NCBI GenBank assembly: GCA_964650705.1
Contig: CAZYUJ010000002.1
Location: 62,001-126,000 of the forward strand
DNA: 64,000 bases
Source of the DNA: Faeciplasma sp964650705
GTDB lineage: Bacteria > Bacillota > Clostridia > Oscillospirales > Ruminococcaceae
Direction: 5' to 3'
In this document: positions 43,858 through 52,606 of the stretch, one piece after another
Layout of the letters: every line of letters starts with the position of its first letter
Numbering within the stretch: the first letter of the stretch is position 1
The notes under the pieces: generated by a model
Told to the model about the DNA's origin: nothing
The model's database searches: none
The model's input: only the letters and a program-made list of their open reading frames with translations
Translations under genes and position numbers: made by a program

Positions 43858-45849
43858 TTACACGATCCTTTTAAACATTTTCTCGATTTGACGTTTCGTA
43901 AGCTTGACGGTAACGGGTCTTCCGTGAGGGCAATAGCGTATGTCACCGCTTTCAACCATTTCTACAAGCCGTTCAAGCTCTTGCTTAGATGTAAAGCTAT
44001 TCGCCTTTATAGATGCTTTGCAGGCGATCGAGTGATATAGTTCATCAAACAGCTCATCGCCCTTATTATTCTTGCCGGATACAAAGATATCTGCAAGCCT
44101 TGTCAACAGATCCGCAGGATCCTCATCATCAGACAGTACAGGAATGCCGTCGAGCATAACTCTCGGTGCAGTAACAAATCTTATTCCGAATCCGAGCTGT
44201 GAGCAGATCTCTTTATTATCCTCAAGAGCTTCATATTCTTCATGAGTTAAAGTAACGGATACGGGAATGATAAGCGCTTGCATATCCAAAGCCTTTGAGC
44301 CGTTTTTAAGCTTTTCGAAGTTATGTCTTTCGTGAGCCGCATGCTTGTCGATAAGATACATATTATCGCCGTATTCGCATACTATATAGGTCTTAAACAG
44401 CTCGCCGATAACCTTGATGTGTTTTCTGTCGGGTTCTTCATCTTCAAACTTTTCAATCGGCATAGGATCCGGCCTTTTCAAAGAGGAAGGCGTTATATAT
44501 ACATACCTATCATCCGATGTAACGACCACCTTATCAGGTTTTGGGAGCTTTCGACATGAAGGCTTACAGGAGAATAACAGTTCTCCAAGTTCCTTGGGTT
44601 TACCGTCATCAAAGTCGTCATCATCAAAAAGACTTGTTAAATCAAACAGACCATCAGAAGCCTCCGAGCTTTTCTTCTCATCATTCTTTTTCGGTCGTTT
44701 ATCATCAGAATCGACCTTGATCATATCATTATTGATATCAGACTTCGGAGAATGGAAAACATACTGTGTGCCGGTTGTGATCGGCTCAGGCTTTTTATAA
44801 ACCTCTTGTGTAGTATATTTTCTTTCCTTGATAGGTTCGATGCCTATCTTCGAGCTGATATCGTGATTCATCAGCGAGTTCTTGATAGCAAAATACATAG
44901 CATCATAAATAGACTTTTCGTCAGAAAAGCGAATCTCTATCTTCGCAGGATGAACGTTGACATCAATGTTCGCCGGGTTAGTGTCTATCATCAATACACA
45001 CCCGGGGAACTTGCCCGTCATGATCTGATTTCTGAATGCTTCCTCAAGAGCTACCATACAGGTAACGCTCTTAACATATCTGCCGTTTACGAAGAAATTC
45101 TGATAAGAACGGTTCGCCTTTGCATTAAGCGGTCGGGTCACATAGCCCTTAACATTTACTCCGCCCAAGGAGTAATCAACGGGGATTATCGTTTTTGTGA
45201 AATCACTTCCGAAAACTGAGTATATTGCGGAATAAAGCTTACCGTCACCAGACGAAGTAAATTCACGCTTATTGTCTCTAATAAACTTGAATGAAATGTT
45301 CGGATGCGAAAGAGCAAGCTTTTGTAAGATCGTTGCAATAGCGTTGCCCTCGCTCACGTCCTTCTTCAAGAATTTTAACCTTGCAGGGACATTGTAGAAC
45401 AGATCGCGTATGACAAAAGTAGTTCCGTTTGGACAACCGCAAGATTCAAGCAAACATTCTACTCCGCCCTCGATAGTATAGTGCCAGCCAAGCTGTTCAT
45501 CTATTTGCTTGGATATAACATCGACCTTTGATACGGCACAAACAGAGGCTAAAGCTTCTCCGCGGAAGCCTAATGTCGAAATACTCTGGAGGTCTTCCTG
45601 TTCATATATCTTGCTCGTAGCATGACGAACAAACGCAAGAGATATGTCTTCCTTGGACATTCCGCATCCGTTATCTGTGATTCGGATGTATGTTCTGCCG
45701 CCGTTTTTAATTTCGACGACTATATTGTCAGCACCGGCATCGATAGAGTTTTCTACCATCTCCTTCACCACCGATGAAGGTCTTTCGATGACCTCACCGG
45801 CAGCAATAAGTTCATATACCGATTTTTCAAGCAGCTTGATCGCTCCCAT
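43858..45849 (-). CDS. mutL: DNA mismatch repair protein MutL
   Basis: 663 residues. N-terminal GHKL ATPase (AAGEVIERPSSVVKEMVENSIDAGA, DNGCGMSKEDI, LGFRGEALASV), an acidic linker (about 350-440), and a C-terminal dimerisation/endonuclease domain with DKHAAHERHNFEKL (the DQHAxxER-type motif, here DKHA), ACKASIKAN and CPHGRPV. The endonuclease-type motifs fit a species without MutH. Follows mutS by 9 bp. Confidence 0.96.
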   Translation of the reverse strand: MGAIKLLEKSVYELIAAGEVIERPSSVVKEMVENSIDAGADNIVVEIKNGGRTYIRITDNGCGMSKEDISLAFVRHATSKIYEQEDLQSISTLGFRGEALASVCAVSKVDVISKQIDEQLGWHYTIEGGVECLLESCGCPNGTTFVIRDLFYNVPARLKFLKKDVSEGNAIATILQKLALSHPNISFKFIRDNKREFTSSGDGKLYSAIYSVFGSDFTKTIIPVDYSLGGVNVKGYVTRPLNAKANRSYQNFFVNGRYVKSVTCMVALEEAFRNQIMTGKFPGCVLMIDTNPANIDVNVHPAKIEIRFSDEKSIYDAMYFAIKNSLMNHDISSKIGIEPIKERKYTTQEVYKKPEPITTGTQYVFHSPKSDINNDMIKVDSDDKRPKKNDEKKSSEASDGLFDLTSLFDDDDFDDGKPKELGELLFSCKPSCRKLPKPDKVVVTSDDRYVYITPSSLKRPDPMPIEKFEDEEPDRKHIKVIGELFKTYIVCEYGDNMYLIDKHAAHERHNFEKLKNGSKALDMQALIIPVSVTLTHEEYEALEDNKEICSQLGFGIRFVTAPRVMLDGIPVLSDDEDPADLLTRLADIFVSGKNNKGDELFDELYHSIACKASIKANSFTSKQELERLVEMVESGDIRYCPHGRPVTVKLTKRQIEKMFKRIV

Positions 45850-45858
45850 GTGTTCTCC

Positions 45859-48471
45859 TTAAATGTATTTAATAATATCCTCGATAAGCTCTCGAAGTTC
45901 TGGATCGGAAAGCTCATCAATGTTTGTTTTTCGCAATATATCAAGTGCGCTGGTTTCATTAATCAAGTCGAACGATATCTGATCATCGCTCGATTTAACG
46001 CGAACTGCCGATTCATTCTTTAGCTCAAGTGTTGCTAAAAGCTCTTTTGCTCGCCTGAGTATCTTTGTGGGCAGTCCCGCAAGCTTCGCAACCTCTATAC
46101 CGTAGCTTTCATCAACGCCGCCGCGAACAATCTTTCTCAGGAATCTTATTCCGTCACCGTGACGCTTTACGGCAACACTGTAATTCTTTACACCTGAAAG
46201 CTTGTCCTCCAGCTCGATAAGCTCATGATAATGAGTGGCAAACAAGGTCTTACAGCCGATGTGTTTGGGATCGGCAATATACTCAGCAACGCTCTGTGCA
46301 ATGCTGATGCCGTCAAATGTTGATGTTCCTCTTCCGACCTCATCAAGGATGACCAAGCTACGCTGAGTTGCGTGTTTAACGATATCGGCAACCTCACTCA
46401 TTTCGACCATGAAAGTAGACTGACCTGCTGAAAGATCGTCGGATGCACCGACACGAGTGAATATCTGATCGACAACAGAGATCTTCGCATAATCAGCGGG
46501 AACAAAGCAACCGATCTGTGCCATAAGTGTTATAAGTGCAACCTGTCGCATATATGTAGATTTACCGGACATATTCGGGCCGGTTATGATGGACATTCTG
46601 TTGTCCGAAAGATCCAAATATGTATCGTTGGGAACAAACATCTCATCCTTAAGAACGAGTTCTACGACGGGATGTCTGCCGTTTTTGATTTGAATTATGC
46701 CGTCGATCGCTATCTCAGGCTTTGTATAATTATTATTTATGGAAACTGTTGCAAACGAAGCCAAAACGTCGATATTAGCCAAAGCTGTTGCCGTCTTCTG
46801 GATGACATCAAGCCAGCTTGCCACAAAATCTCTCACCTCATTAAAGATGGCGGATTCAAGTGCGATGATCTTTTCAGATGCACCCAATATCAGATTTTCA
46901 GCATTCTTTAGCTCTTCGGTAATGAAGCGTTCAGCGTTTGCAAGTGTTTGTTTTCTAATGTAATCTTCAGGGACAAGATCATAAAACGATCTTGTGACCT
47001 CAATATAGTAACCGAATACACGGTTGTAACCTATCTTCAGGTTTTTGATGCCCGTTCTCTCACGTTCTCTTTCGGCGATACCGTTAAGGATCTCCTCACC
47101 GCTTTTGACAACGTATCGCAAGTGGTCAAGGTCATCATTAAATCCGTCCTTGATGACGTCGCCGTCTTTTAATGCCGAAGGCGGATTGTCAACTATTGCG
47201 TTTTCAATGAGCGAGCAGATATCCTCCAATACAGATATATCAGAGTTAAATTCTCTGATAAGATCGGAATCGAATTTTCCGAGAAGTTCCTTAACATCGG
47301 GAAGTCTCAGAGCAGTATAGGAAAGTGATTTTAGATCATTGGGCGTTGCGGTCTTATACATAACTCTTGTCATCAGTCGTTCAATGTCATAAACGCCTGA
47401 TAAAGCTTCGCAAAGCTCTCCCAACGCTACAGTATCGCGGCACATAGCTTCAACAGCATCATGCCTTCTTATAATACGATAAGGATTGATCAAGGGCTGT
47501 TCGATGTATGACTTGAGCATACGTCTGCCCATAGATGTCTTTGTGTGATCCAGCACCCACAACAGCGAGCCCTTTTTATCGCCGTTTCTAAGAGTCTTTG
47601 ATATCTCAAGATTGTTTCTTGCGGTATAACCCAGTATCATGACTTGTTCGCCGTCGTGCTGAATTATCTTTGAAAATCTTCCGACATTCGTCTTCTGAGT
47701 TTCATAGATATATCCAAATAATGCAGCAACAGCCTTTGTGCTCTCATCAGCTTCGTTAAGACCGAGAACTTCCAAAGAACTGCAATTAAACTGTGCAAAG
47801 ATCGCGCCGATATTATCAGACACATTGAACTTTGAGTCAGGAAGTGAGTGAAGGCTTGCCTGCATTTTATCATTAATAAAATCGCAAACAGTATTCAAAC
47901 GCAAAAATTCCTTTTGACAAAGGATCTCAACAGGCGAAAAACGAGATAGCTTGTTGATGATACCGACCTCAAGCTCCTTGTCGGTTACGTTAAACAAGTG
48001 AGCCTCACCCGTTGACATATCTGCAAAGCAAACAGCCGCTGATTTGTCGTATAAATAACAGGAGCAAAGCCAGTTATTCTTTTCTTCGTCGAGCATACTG
48101 CTCTCAATAACGGTACCGGGAGTGATGATCCTTACGACCTCACGCTTAACGATACCTTTAGCAGTTGCAGGATCTTCGACCTGATCGCAGATAACGACAT
48201 TATGGCCGAATTCCATGAGCTTTTTAATATAAACGTCGCAAGCATGATAAGGCACACCGCACATCGGTGCGCGCTCTTCAAGGCCGCAATCTCTTCCGGT
48301 CAGAGCGAGCTCAAGCTCGTTAGATACAGTTATAGCATCATCAAAGAACATTTCATAAAAGTCGCCCAATCTGAAGAACACGACATTATCCATATTTTGA
48401 ATTTTAACATCATAATACTGACGCATTCCCGCTGAAAGCTTGTTGGGATCGACATCTTTAATTCTAAGCAT
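45859..48471 (-). CDS. mutS: DNA mismatch repair protein MutS
   Basis: 870 residues from ATG 48471 (GTG 48480 lies in the GGAGTGAG Shine-Dalgarno). Mismatch-binding loop DVVFFRLGDFYEMF (Phe-x-Glu type, here FYEMF), Walker A ITGPNMSGKSTYMRQ, signature ASDDLSAGQSTFMVEM, Walker B LVILDEVGRGTSTFDG and a C-terminal dimerisation tail. It recognises mismatches and recruits MutL. ylbF lies directly upstream. Confidence 0.97.
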   Translation of the reverse strand: MLRIKDVDPNKLSAGMRQYYDVKIQNMDNVVFFRLGDFYEMFFDDAITVSNELELALTGRDCGLEERAPMCGVPYHACDVYIKKLMEFGHNVVICDQVEDPATAKGIVKREVVRIITPGTVIESSMLDEEKNNWLCSCYLYDKSAAVCFADMSTGEAHLFNVTDKELEVGIINKLSRFSPVEILCQKEFLRLNTVCDFINDKMQASLHSLPDSKFNVSDNIGAIFAQFNCSSLEVLGLNEADESTKAVAALFGYIYETQKTNVGRFSKIIQHDGEQVMILGYTARNNLEISKTLRNGDKKGSLLWVLDHTKTSMGRRMLKSYIEQPLINPYRIIRRHDAVEAMCRDTVALGELCEALSGVYDIERLMTRVMYKTATPNDLKSLSYTALRLPDVKELLGKFDSDLIREFNSDISVLEDICSLIENAIVDNPPSALKDGDVIKDGFNDDLDHLRYVVKSGEEILNGIAERERERTGIKNLKIGYNRVFGYYIEVTRSFYDLVPEDYIRKQTLANAERFITEELKNAENLILGASEKIIALESAIFNEVRDFVASWLDVIQKTATALANIDVLASFATVSINNNYTKPEIAIDGIIQIKNGRHPVVELVLKDEMFVPNDTYLDLSDNRMSIITGPNMSGKSTYMRQVALITLMAQIGCFVPADYAKISVVDQIFTRVGASDDLSAGQSTFMVEMSEVADIVKHATQRSLVILDEVGRGTSTFDGISIAQSVAEYIADPKHIGCKTLFATHYHELIELEDKLSGVKNYSVAVKRHGDGIRFLRKIVRGGVDESYGIEVAKLAGLPTKILRRAKELLATLELKNESAVRVKSSDDQISFDLINETSALDILRKTNIDELSDPELRELIEDIIKYI

Positions 48472-48505
48472 GAAACTCACTCCAAACGAAAATTTCTGTT
48501 ATTGA

Positions 48506-48910
48506 TCAGTGGCAGCCGCCGCAGGTAGCACAGCTACCGGAGCAGGAATGCTTGGACTCACAGGTCGCAGGATCCTCACCGTTAGCGGAAAGTGTGATGA
48601 TGGTGTTGATCTCTTCCATCAAGGAATCCATTTCAGCCTTTGCGTTGTTATAAGCAACCATGTTTACGTTGCCCATGATCTTACCGTAAAGAAGTCTTAC
48701 GTTATTGTTGAGCTCGGTGAGCTTTTCGGTGTCCTTTTCTGCCTTGGACATTTCCTGATTGAGCTGCATTCTGCCGACATTGAAATCGCCGATAAGCTTC
48801 TGGAGCTCTTCATCAGCATCGTTTGCCTTTCTCGCTTCGTGATAAGCGAGGTATCTTTCATCCTGCTGCAAAGCCTTGCCGAGTTCTCTTGTTAATTCGA
48901 TAACATTCAT
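48506..48910 (-). CDS. YlbF/YmcA (Ric) family protein with cysteine-rich tail
   Basis: 134 residues. A helical YlbF domain (about 1-105, KALQQDERYLAYHEARKANDADEELQKLIGDFN) is followed by a C-terminal tail with five cysteines (117, 123, 127, 130, 133; ending CSGSCATCGGCH). B. subtilis RicA and RicF with RicT form a complex that binds Fe-S clusters and stimulates RNase Y processing. Which paralogue this is cannot be told. First gene before mutS-mutL-miaA, with its own sigma-A promoter. Confidence 0.85.
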   Translation of the reverse strand: MNVIELTRELGKALQQDERYLAYHEARKANDADEELQKLIGDFNVGRMQLNQEMSKAEKDTEKLTELNNNVRLLYGKIMGNVNMVAYNNAKAEMDSLMEEINTIITLSANGEDPATCESKHSCSGSCATCGGCH

Positions 48911-48975
48911 GTTCGTATATCTCCTGTTTATTAAATATTTTTATCAATGTTAATTAGACATCAATAATTAGAATT

Positions 48976-49004
48976 AGTATACCACAAAAGATTGAAAAAT
49001 TCAA
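48976..49004 (-). promoter_or_regulatory. Sigma-A promoter of ylbF-mutS
   Basis: TTGAAT (49004-48999) and TATACT (48981-48976) with 17 bp spacing and an extended TG element on the - strand. The start would be near 48969, leaving a 59 nt leader that includes CAGGAGA before the ATG. The -35 lies inside a 15 bp palindrome (48991-49005). Confidence 0.8.
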
Positions 49005-49063
49005 TAGGTTATACACTAAAGATGGTGTGAAATTCAACAATTGTGTAAGCAGATATAAAATGA

Positions 49064-49092
49064 TTGAAAAAAGAGTTTAATTATGATATAAT
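49064..49092 (+). promoter_or_regulatory. Sigma-A promoter of dnaD-dnaI
   Basis: TTGAAA (49064-49069) and perfect TATAAT (49087-49092), 17 bp apart, with TG one base before the -10. Transcription would begin about 49099. This excludes the upstream in-frame ATG at 49064 as the dnaD start and supports ATG 49121. Confidence 0.88.
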
Positions 49093-49120
49093 GAGGTATA
49101 TTTTGAAAGGAGCTACTGTG

Positions 49121-50059
49121 ATGGTAAGTATTAAGACGGGAAAATGGAAAAGATATTTCAGCGTTCCCTGTGCATTGATAGATGACTATATCAAGCTTGC
49201 TGATGCAGCGGCATTGAAAGTTATTCTCTATCTCCTTTCAAGTGAGGCTGATAACAATTCAGAAAATGATATAATATCAGCAACGGGTATAACTCCGTCT
49301 GAGCTTAATAACGCCATCGCCTTTTGGCAAGGTCACGGAATTATTGAATCGGATAACGTCTCAATATCCCAAGCAGTTATATTGAATGACGTTATCGTTA
49401 ACAAGCCTGTCACGAAGATCACTCACTCACACCTATCCCCTGCTGACATTGCTAAAATGCTTAGCGATGACGTAAGCATGAAGCATTTGTTCGATGAAGC
49501 TGAGGTTACGCTCGGAAGAATGCTTAAGCACGCTGACCACGAAACTGTCATAAGCCTTAAGGATTATTACGGTTTCAGTCCGATGTCGATCATAACTATT
49601 CTTGCATATTGTGCGAACTTAGGAAAAACCTCCGCAAAATATATCGAAGGTGTTGCAAAGGGTCTGTTTGATAAAGGCATTACAGATTTCAATGATATCG
49701 AAAAAGAATTTGAACGATTAAGAGATATCCATTCGTTTGAGAATAAAATTAAAGTTGCTTTTGGTTTAGAAAGCAAGCTCACGCCAAAACAAAAGGGATA
49801 TATTGAATCGTGGAAAAGTGCAGGCCTTGATGTTGAAATAATCGCATATGCTTGCGAAAAGTGCATTGATGCGACGAACAAAGTAGCTTTCCCCTATATC
49901 GACAAGATTCTTACAAGCTGGGTATCAAAGAATATAATGACTGTTGAAGACGCAAAGAACGAGAATACAGCAGTATCAAACCAAAGAATCAAAAAGACAA
50001 GCTCGTTTGATATAGATGACTTTGATAAGTTCACACTCGGAATCAGTGATAATAAATAA
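49121..50059 (+). CDS. dnaD: DnaD domain protein (replication initiation)
   Basis: 312 residues from ATG 49121 with AAAGGAG at 49106-49112. N-terminal winged-helix region (FSVPCALIDDYIKLADAAALKVILYLLS...ATGITPSELNNAIAFWQGHGII) and two DnaD/DnaB-type C-terminal helical domains, the second with the YIESWKSAGLDVEIIAYACEKCIDATN...PYIDKILTSW (YxxxIxxxW) motif. DnaD helps remodel the origin and recruit the helicase loader. It is paired with dnaI, as in many Clostridia. Confidence 0.93.
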   Translation: MVSIKTGKWKRYFSVPCALIDDYIKLADAAALKVILYLLSSEADNNSENDIISATGITPSELNNAIAFWQGHGIIESDNVSISQAVILNDVIVNKPVTKITHSHLSPADIAKMLSDDVSMKHLFDEAEVTLGRMLKHADHETVISLKDYYGFSPMSIITILAYCANLGKTSAKYIEGVAKGLFDKGITDFNDIEKEFERLRDIHSFENKIKVAFGLESKLTPKQKGYIESWKSAGLDVEIIAYACEKCIDATNKVAFPYIDKILTSWVSKNIMTVEDAKNENTAVSNQRIKKTSSFDIDDFDKFTLGISDNK

Positions 50060-50077
50060 CGAAAAGGAATTATAAAT

Positions 50078-51067
50078 ATGAAATATTCGACCGAAGCTGT
50101 GCAAAAAGCATACGCAGAGCTTGATAAGCGCCGTGAAAACGCATTGAACCTGCATCAATCACACGTTGACATCATCGAAGCATATCCCGAAATTTACAGC
50201 GTTTATACGAACATTTTATCAACCAAGATCAAGCTTGCAAACGTGATCTTCTCAAGGAACGATGACATTAGATCTGAGATCGAAAAGATACGTGATGAAA
50301 ATCTTTCGATGCAGTCAAAGCTCAAAACTCTGCTTTTGAACATGGGATTTGATAAAGACTATCTCGATATTAAATATACTTGCTCAAAATGCAGCGATAC
50401 AGGCATTTCTAATGGCAACAGATGCGAATGTGTCACCGAGCTTTTGGATAAATACTCGGTTTATGAGCTTAATAAACAGTGCAAGATCAAGCTTCACAGC
50501 TTTGCTGAGTTTAACCTTGACTATTACCCCGAAAGCGTTACATATAAAGGCAATGTGATAAATGCCAAGGAGAAAATGGCAGACAATCTCAGATTCTGCA
50601 TTGACTATTGCAATAATTTCTCGCTCGAATCCCCCGGTATTCTTCTTTTGGGTGAGACCGGATTGGGTAAGACTTTTCTTTCATCCTGCATTGCTTGTGA
50701 GGTTTTGAAGAAAGGCTATAGCGTTGCTTTCGATTCGATTCAGAACTATTTGCGTGATATAGAAAAAGAGCATTTCGGAAGATCACAAGGCGACACTCTT
50801 GAAACACTTTTGAATGCCGATCTCGTTATCTTGGATGATCTTGGCAGCGAGTTTTCATCAAGCTTTAATTCTGCGTCTATCTATAACATCATCAACAGCC
50901 GTGCAAATATGGGCAAGCCAACTATCGTTTCGACTAATCTTTCGCTTGAAGATCTGCAGGCGCGGTATGACGACAGGATCGTTTCCCGACTTTTGGGAAT
51001 GTATTTAACGCTTCGCTTCATCGGCTCGGATATACGACTTATCAAAAGAAGAAACGGTGAGATATAA
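50078..51067 (+). CDS. dnaI: DnaI/DnaC-type helicase loader ATPase
   Basis: 329 residues. N-terminal region with coiled coil (about 1-100), a cysteine cluster (CSKCSDTG...CEC) that likely binds zinc, and an AAA+ domain: Walker A LLGETGLGKTFLSS, Walker B LVILDDLGSE, sensor 1 PTIVSTN, arginine finger region DDRIVSRL. It loads the DnaB-type replicative helicase. Ends at a bidirectional terminator. Confidence 0.92.
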   Translation: MKYSTEAVQKAYAELDKRRENALNLHQSHVDIIEAYPEIYSVYTNILSTKIKLANVIFSRNDDIRSEIEKIRDENLSMQSKLKTLLLNMGFDKDYLDIKYTCSKCSDTGISNGNRCECVTELLDKYSVYELNKQCKIKLHSFAEFNLDYYPESVTYKGNVINAKEKMADNLRFCIDYCNNFSLESPGILLLGETGLGKTFLSSCIACEVLKKGYSVAFDSIQNYLRDIEKEHFGRSQGDTLETLLNADLVILDDLGSEFSSSFNSASIYNIINSRANMGKPTIVSTNLSLEDLQARYDDRIVSRLLGMYLTLRFIGSDIRLIKRRNGEI

Positions 51068-51099
51068 AAAAGCGGTACGAAATTTTCGTACCGCTTTTT
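51067..51099. terminator. Bidirectional terminator between dnaI and tyrS
   Basis: A 13 bp perfect stem, AAAAAGCGGTACG (51067-51079) with CGTACCGCTTTTT (51087-51099), and a 7 nt AT loop. It begins in the dnaI stop codon and ends 3 bp before the end of convergent tyrS, serving both with A/T tails. Confidence 0.92.
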
Positions 51100-51101
51100 G
51101 T

Positions 51102-52301
51102 TTACTTCTTAATAAGCTTAACGATCTGCTTCTTGCCCTTCTTAAGAATGGCTTCATTGGTAATGTCAATTGTGAGGTTAATGTCAGTCACCTTTTCGTC
51201 GTTAACCGAAACGCCGCCCTGTTGGATAAGTCGCTTAGCTTCACCTCTTGAAGGAGCAAGCTTTGCGGCTATGAGAGCGTCAATTACGTTAATAGAATCT
51301 GTTTCGAACTCGAAAGTAGGCATATTTTCGTTCGAACCGGTGCCGCCGAATACGCTCTTTGCTGTTTCAAGAGCCTTGGATGCTTCTTCCTCACCGTGAA
51401 CGAGTTTAGTGAGTTCATAAGCCAAAATCTCCTTAGCCTTGTTGAGCTCGCTGCCTTCCCATTTGTCCATTGCATCGATTTCTTCAAGGGGCAAGAATGT
51501 GAGCATTCTTATGCATTTCAAAACGTCATTGTCGGAAACATTTCTCCAATACTGGAAGAACTCATAAGGTGAGGTCTTCTTGGGATCAAGCCATACTGCG
51601 TTGCCTGCGGTCTTGCCCATCTTCTTGCCCTGAGAGTCAGTAAGAAGTGTTATCGTCATACAATGAGCGTCTTTACCAAGCTTGCGTCTGATGAGCTCGG
51701 TACCGCCAAGCATATTTGACCACTGATCGTTTCCGCCGAACTGCATATTGCAGCCGTGGCTCTGGAACAGATGATAGAAGTCATATGACTGCATGATCAT
51801 GTAGTTGAATTCAAGGAAGCTGAGACCGTTTTCCATGCGCTGCTTATAGCATTCTGCTCTTAACATATTATTTACAGAGAAGCAAGCTCCGACTTCACGC
51901 AAAAGGTCAACATAGTTAAGGTTCAAAAGCCAATCTGCATTGTTGACCATCTGAGCCTTGCCTTCACCGAAATCAATAAATCTCTCCATCTGACGCTTGA
52001 AGCATTCAGCATTGTGATTGATATCATCAATTGTGAGCATTTTTCTCATATCGGTTCTGCCCGAGGGGTCACCGATCATGGTAGTACCGCCGCCGATAAG
52101 AGCGATAGGCTTGTTTCCTGCCATCTGCAAACGCTTCATAAGCGTAAGCGCCATAAAGTGTCCGGCTGTTAAAGAATCAGCTGTACAGTCAAATCCGATA
52201 TAGAACGTTGCCTTTCCGTTATTGATCATTTCGCGAATATGCTCTTCATCTGTTACCTGGGCTATCAAGCCTCTGGCTTTAAGTTCTTCATAAATTTGCA
52301 T
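51102..52301 (-). CDS. tyrS: Tyrosyl-tRNA synthetase
   Basis: 399 residues from ATG 52301, preceded by TTAGGAGG. Class I fold: YIGFDCTADSLTAGHFMAL holds the HIGH-like motif, FGGNDQWSNM the tyrosine and tRNA contacts, KKMGKTAGNAVWL the KMSKS-like loop (KMGKT), and the C-terminus is an S4 domain (APSRGEAKRLIQQGGVSVNDEKV). A tyrosine T-box leader lies immediately upstream. The longer in-frame reading runs through that leader and is not real. Confidence 0.97.
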   Translation of the reverse strand: MQIYEELKARGLIAQVTDEEHIREMINNGKATFYIGFDCTADSLTAGHFMALTLMKRLQMAGNKPIALIGGGTTMIGDPSGRTDMRKMLTIDDINHNAECFKRQMERFIDFGEGKAQMVNNADWLLNLNYVDLLREVGACFSVNNMLRAECYKQRMENGLSFLEFNYMIMQSYDFYHLFQSHGCNMQFGGNDQWSNMLGGTELIRRKLGKDAHCMTITLLTDSQGKKMGKTAGNAVWLDPKKTSPYEFFQYWRNVSDNDVLKCIRMLTFLPLEEIDAMDKWEGSELNKAKEILAYELTKLVHGEEEASKALETAKSVFGGTGSNENMPTFEFETDSINVIDALIAAKLAPSRGEAKRLIQQGGVSVNDEKVTDINLTIDITNEAILKKGKKQIVKLIKK

Positions 52302-52320
52302 CAAAATTCCTCCTAAAATA

Positions 52321-52563
52321 AAAATCCTCTGACAATTTCTTGTCAGAGGACGATTGATTACAAACCGCGGTACCACCTCAGTTTACTGTGTTTATGCATA
52401 ACACAGCCTCGTTCACACTGTAACGGGTGTACCCGCATGCCTCTACTTTAAGTTCAAGGCACAGGCTCCAAGATGTATTCACCCAAATACTCACACTTTT
52501 TCGCACCAACCAAAAGCTCTCTTCAGCTATTGTATGTGGGTTACTTCTTCTTTTCATCGCCGA
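52321..52563 (-). ncRNA. T-box riboswitch (tyrosine) controlling tyrS
   Basis: On the - strand the conserved T-box core AGGTGGTACCGCGG (52378-52365) holds the UGGU bulge that pairs with the tRNA ACCA end. The predicted Stem I region has AGTA (near 52544) and, at its 3' side, GAATACA with specifier codon UAC (52477-52475), a tyrosine codon. A terminator stem TCCTCTGACAA/TTGTCAGAGGA (52350-52340 and 52335-52325) with a T-run follows the T-box. Uncharged tRNA-Tyr would stabilise the antiterminator and switch on tyrS. The leader begins near 52563, set by the promoter. Stem boundaries are by eye. Confidence 0.93.
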
Positions 52564-52570
52564 TGTATGG

Positions 52571-52599
52571 ATTGTATCACAGTTTCTTTGAATTGTCAA
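52571..52599 (-). promoter_or_regulatory. Sigma-A promoter of the tyrS T-box transcript
   Basis: Perfect -35 TTGACA (52599-52594) and -10 TACAAT (52576-52571), 17 bp apart, with an extended TG element. It starts only 8 bp after the stop codon of the lipoprotein gene. Expected start near 52563. Confidence 0.9.
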
Positions 52600-52606
52600 C
52601 AGTCAA

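Noticed and set aside
49064..49120. DnaD start at ATG 49064
   Set aside because: These bases form the -35/-10 of the dnaD promoter, with the predicted transcript start at about 49099.
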